A stretch of DNA of 22,099 bases. Origin: an uncultured Eubacteriales bacterium (GTDB lineage Bacteria; Bacillota; Clostridia; Christensenellales; DTU072). The stretch is taken from assembly GCA_902766325.1 (NCBI GenBank), contig CACXDF010000049.1:1-22099 (forward strand), written 5' to 3'. Under the pieces are notes generated by a model. It ran no database searches, was not told where the DNA came from, and saw nothing but the letters and a program-made list of their open reading frames with translations. Below are positions 21,483 to 22,099 of the stretch, one piece after another (the first letter of the stretch is position 1; every line of letters begins with the position of its first letter). The position numbers and the translations under genes are program-made.

Positions 21483-21511
21483 ATTGTAGTCGCCGCGCGG
21501 CGGCTTGTCAA
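21483..21511 (-). promoter_or_regulatory. Promoter of the thiT operon, with a palindrome in the spacer
   Basis: On the minus strand a consensus TTGACA (21506-21511) and TACAAT (21483-21488) are 17 bp apart. The spacer contains the perfect 12-bp palindrome CGCCGCGCGGCG (21491-21502). The -35 begins 6 bp after the stop of the upstream gene, and transcription starts at the 5' edge of the riboswitch. Confidence 0.85.
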
Positions 21512-21517
21512 ATGTTT

Positions 21518-22099
21518 TTATCCAATTTTTTTCAAGTCGAAAACGACCAGAACGGGATAATGATCGGAAGCGAAATTACCTTCTCCCCATTGTTCTTCGT
21601 CGTCAGTGATAACTTTATGAACGGTGGGAAGAATATCTCCGCGATAGAAAAAGTAGTCGATATGTCTGTCGATCCTGTCTTCCGGCGGGCCGTAATCATG
21701 AAAGGTGCCGATGGTCGTATCGGTACCCACGGTCACGCGGCTGTCTGTCAGCTCGGCCGAGACGGTCGCGTAGTTCGGTTCGGTCGGATCCATGTTGAGA
21801 TCGCCGCCGAGCACGACGGTGGCGTTCTTTTCCAGACGGGAGAGAAGGACAGGCAGACTTTGCGTCTGCGCCTCGCCGAAGTCGAGATGGGTATTATAGT
21901 AATAAAAGTCTTGTCCGAATTCTTTTTCGCGAAGATGTACCCAGGTGCAGATACGGTTATGACCGGCGCCCGGCATGCGCGACTCTACGTCGGGCGTGAG
22001 AGATAGCCAGAAGTGTCCGGAGTCGAGCAGATCGAACTTTTCCGTTTTGAAAAAGATGGGACAGGATTCGGGCGATAGGTCGGAAAAACTGATCGAATT
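21518..22099 (-). CDS. Endonuclease/exonuclease/phosphatase-family hydrolase, 3' part
   Basis: The frame is open to the window edge, so the N-terminus is missing; the 193 visible codons form the C-terminal half of the fold. Motifs: NTHLDFG (metal/active-site Asn-His-Asp), GGDLNMDP (the family's GD-[LF]-N catalytic block), RIDRHIDYFF and the terminal SDHYPV with the catalytic Asp-His pair. Related proteins are Mg-dependent phosphodiesterases or phosphatases of small molecules or nucleic acids; the FHDYG...RIDRHIDYFFYRG arrangement resembles stand-alone metal-dependent hydrolases rather than exonuclease III. No substrate can be assigned. No hairpin terminator separates it from the thiT promoter, so read-through into the riboswitch leader is possible. 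Confidence 0.88.
   Translation of the reverse strand, partial: NSISFSDLSPESCPIFFKTEKFDLLDSGHFWLSLTPDVESRMPGAGHNRICTWVHLREKEFGQDFYYYNTHLDFGEAQTQSLPVLLSRLEKNATVVLGGDLNMDPTEPNYATVSAELTDSRVTVGTDTTIGTFHDYGPPEDRIDRHIDYFFYRGDILPTVHKVITDDEEQWGEGNFASDHYPVLVVFDLKKIG

Overview
The window looks like chromosomal DNA from a Gram-positive, Clostridia-type Bacillota, probably an uncultured gut-type lineage. Evidence: a SpoVB/MATE-type flippase, ECF vitamin-uptake S components under THF and TPP riboswitches, strong AGGAGG-type ribosome binding sites, A/T-rich sigma-70-type promoters all with 17-bp spacers, and compact hairpin-plus-T terminators. GC content is moderate. I see no tRNA, rRNA, CRISPR array, insertion sequence or phage gene, and no gene-free stretch longer than about 300 bases. 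The taxonomic placement is inference.

Layout. 1-1363 is the C-terminal half of an MMPL/RND membrane transporter, cut by the window edge. 1462-2655 encodes a CofE-like (F420-0:gamma-glutamyl ligase family) protein with its own promoter and a dyad at the start site. 2730-3656 (minus) is an HSL-type alpha/beta-hydrolase. It is divergent from 3896-9514, a 1,872-residue surface protein with a lipoprotein signal at one end, a transmembrane anchor at the other, and about five jelly-roll (CBM4/9-like) units between. 9542-11104 (minus) is a SpoVB-like lipid-linked-glycan flippase. 11125-12074 is a complete folate-uptake unit: promoter, tetrahydrofolate riboswitch, terminator/SD switch, folT, terminator. 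12108-18680 is a transcription unit with a 1,587-residue internally duplicated LacZ-like protein followed 13 bp later by dnaX. 18702-19474 (minus) is an ECF S component of unknown substrate with a structured leader. 19528-19942 is rpsT. 19952-21511 (minus) is a thiamine-uptake operon: promoter, TPP riboswitch with attenuator, extended thiT, and a 47-codon gene. 21518-22099 (minus) is the 3' part of an endonuclease/exonuclease/phosphatase-family gene.

How the genes fit together. Three S components (folate, thiamine, unknown) lie within about 10 kb, with no EcfA/EcfA'/EcfT in view. This fits group-II ECF systems that share an energizing module encoded elsewhere. Two are controlled by recognisable riboswitches, and the third has a leader hairpin I do not recognise. 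The giant surface protein, the esterase, the LacZ-like protein and the flippase point to glycan binding or processing and envelope biogenesis, but nothing directly ties them into one pathway.

Most noteworthy: a slippery A AAA AAG heptamer with a correctly spaced stem-loop inside dnaX; the duplicated LacZ whose first copy has lost both catalytic glutamates; the doubly anchored 1,872-residue protein; GC-rich palindromes in the promoter spacers of two vitamin-transport genes; and the unexplained leader of the third S component.
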